From Litorilinea aerophila (GTDB lineage Bacteria > Chloroflexota > Anaerolineae > Caldilineales > Caldilineaceae), in contig NZ_VIGC02000025.1 in the NCBI RefSeq assembly GCF_006569185.2, forward strand, positions 1 to 64,000: a DNA stretch of 64,000 bases, given 5' to 3'. Shown one piece after another: positions 63,592-64,000 of this stretch (its first letter is position 1; every line of letters starts with the position of its first letter). Made by a program: the position numbers and the translations under genes. Below the pieces are notes generated by a model. It was given only the letters and a program-made list of their open reading frames with translations, was not told the DNA's origin and did not search any database.

Positions 63592-64000
63592 ATGAATCCC
63601 ATCACAGTTTCGGCGTTGACCACCCATATCGTGGCCCTGTTTGAGCGGGACGAGCTGTTGCGAGATGTCCAGGTCACCGGGGAGGTGAGCAACTGGAAAC
63701 GGGCAAACAGCGGCCACATCTACTTCAGCCTGAAGGACCAGGGCGCCAGCATCGCCGCGGTCATGTGGCGGGGCAACGCCATGGCCCACAGCTGGCTCCC
63801 CCGGGAAGGGGATCAGATCATCGCCCACGGCTATGTGGGGGTCTACCCGGACCGGGGCGTCTACCAGCTCTACGTGAACCGCATCCGCCCGGCCGGCCGC
63901 GGCCAGCTCTATGCCCGCTTCGAGGCTGTGAAGCGCCAGCTGGAGGCCGAGGGGCTCTTCGCCCAGGAGCGCAAGCGTCCTATCCCGCCCTGGCCCTGCC
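63592..64000 (+). CDS. xseA: Exodeoxyribonuclease VII large subunit XseA (5' part)
   Basis: The first 136 codons of xseA, running off the right edge. The N-terminal OB fold shows [44 protein letters not shown] and AAVMWRGNA, then [33 protein letters not shown], all typical of XseA. The product degrades single-stranded DNA with XseB in repair. GGAAAGG precedes ATG 63592. The catalytic domain lies outside the window. Confidence 0.92.
   Translation, partial: MNPITVSALTTHIVALFERDELLRDVQVTGEVSNWKRANSGHIYFSLKDQGASIAAVMWRGNAMAHSWLPREGDQIIAHGYVGVYPDRGVYQLYVNRIRPAGRGQLYARFEAVKRQLEAEGLFAQERKRPIPPWPC

Overview
The window is GC-rich, densely coded bacterial chromosome. Lipoproteins with Ala/Pro/Ser-rich linkers after the lipobox, Tat-like lipoprotein signals on solute-binding proteins, RNase J, SpoIIIE/FtsK and GC-rich palindromic intergenic repeats together suggest a Chloroflexota bacterium, perhaps of the Caldilineales/Anaerolineae type. 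That assignment is an inference from style, not from a marker gene. No rRNA, tRNA or CRISPR array was seen.

Layout. 1-5.1 kb: a short transposase-like 3' end, an AT-richer mannonate dehydratase, a membrane protein, a TIM-barrel sugar isomerase, a VapBC-type pair, a GNAT enzyme and an MBL hydrolase. 5.1-9.1 kb: a LysR regulator with a palindromic operator over its own start codon, then a sulfur operon (rhodanese, MBL-rhodanese-rhodanese, TauE exporter). 9.1-11.3 kb: a PRC/BON protein and two small genes. 11.4-27.3 kb: a phosphate island with phoP-phoR, pstS-pstC-pstA-pstB-phoU, a HisC/CobD-like aminotransferase, a ugpA-ugpE-ugpB-like uptake set, a PAP2-like membrane protein, a lipoprotein and a CYTH-CHAD protein. 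Hexamers on an 11-nt period precede both pstS and ugpA, each ending 9 nt before a -10-like hexamer. 27.5-34.5 kb: a minus-strand signalling operon of three PAS histidine kinases and a stand-alone receiver protein.

34.8-39 kb: an AraC regulator divergent from a PhyH-type dioxygenase and an orphan family-5 solute-binding lipoprotein. 39-44.8 kb: NAD synthesis (nadB, nadA, nadC, pncB), with a long inverted repeat between nadC and pncB. 45.3-48.4 kb: a 44-residue zinc-ribbon protein coupled to a phosphopentomutase-like metalloenzyme, then a second two-component system. 48.6-55.7 kb: an MFS transporter, a lipoprotein, ftsK/spoIIIE, two overlapping small ORFs and RNase J. 55.9-61.4 kb: a family-4-like uracil-DNA glycosylase, then a minus-strand operon MocR-ilvE-methyltransferase-azlC-azlD with a clear promoter carrying phased direct repeats. 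61.5-63.5 kb: arsenic genes (arsR, an ArsN2-like acetyltransferase, arsM) with paired operator-like sites. The window ends inside xseA.

How the genes work together: the strongest system is an apparently PhoPR-controlled phosphate and glycerophosphate island, where regulator, targets and candidate binding sites lie side by side. Two dispersed palindromic repeat families fill most of the long intergenic gaps.
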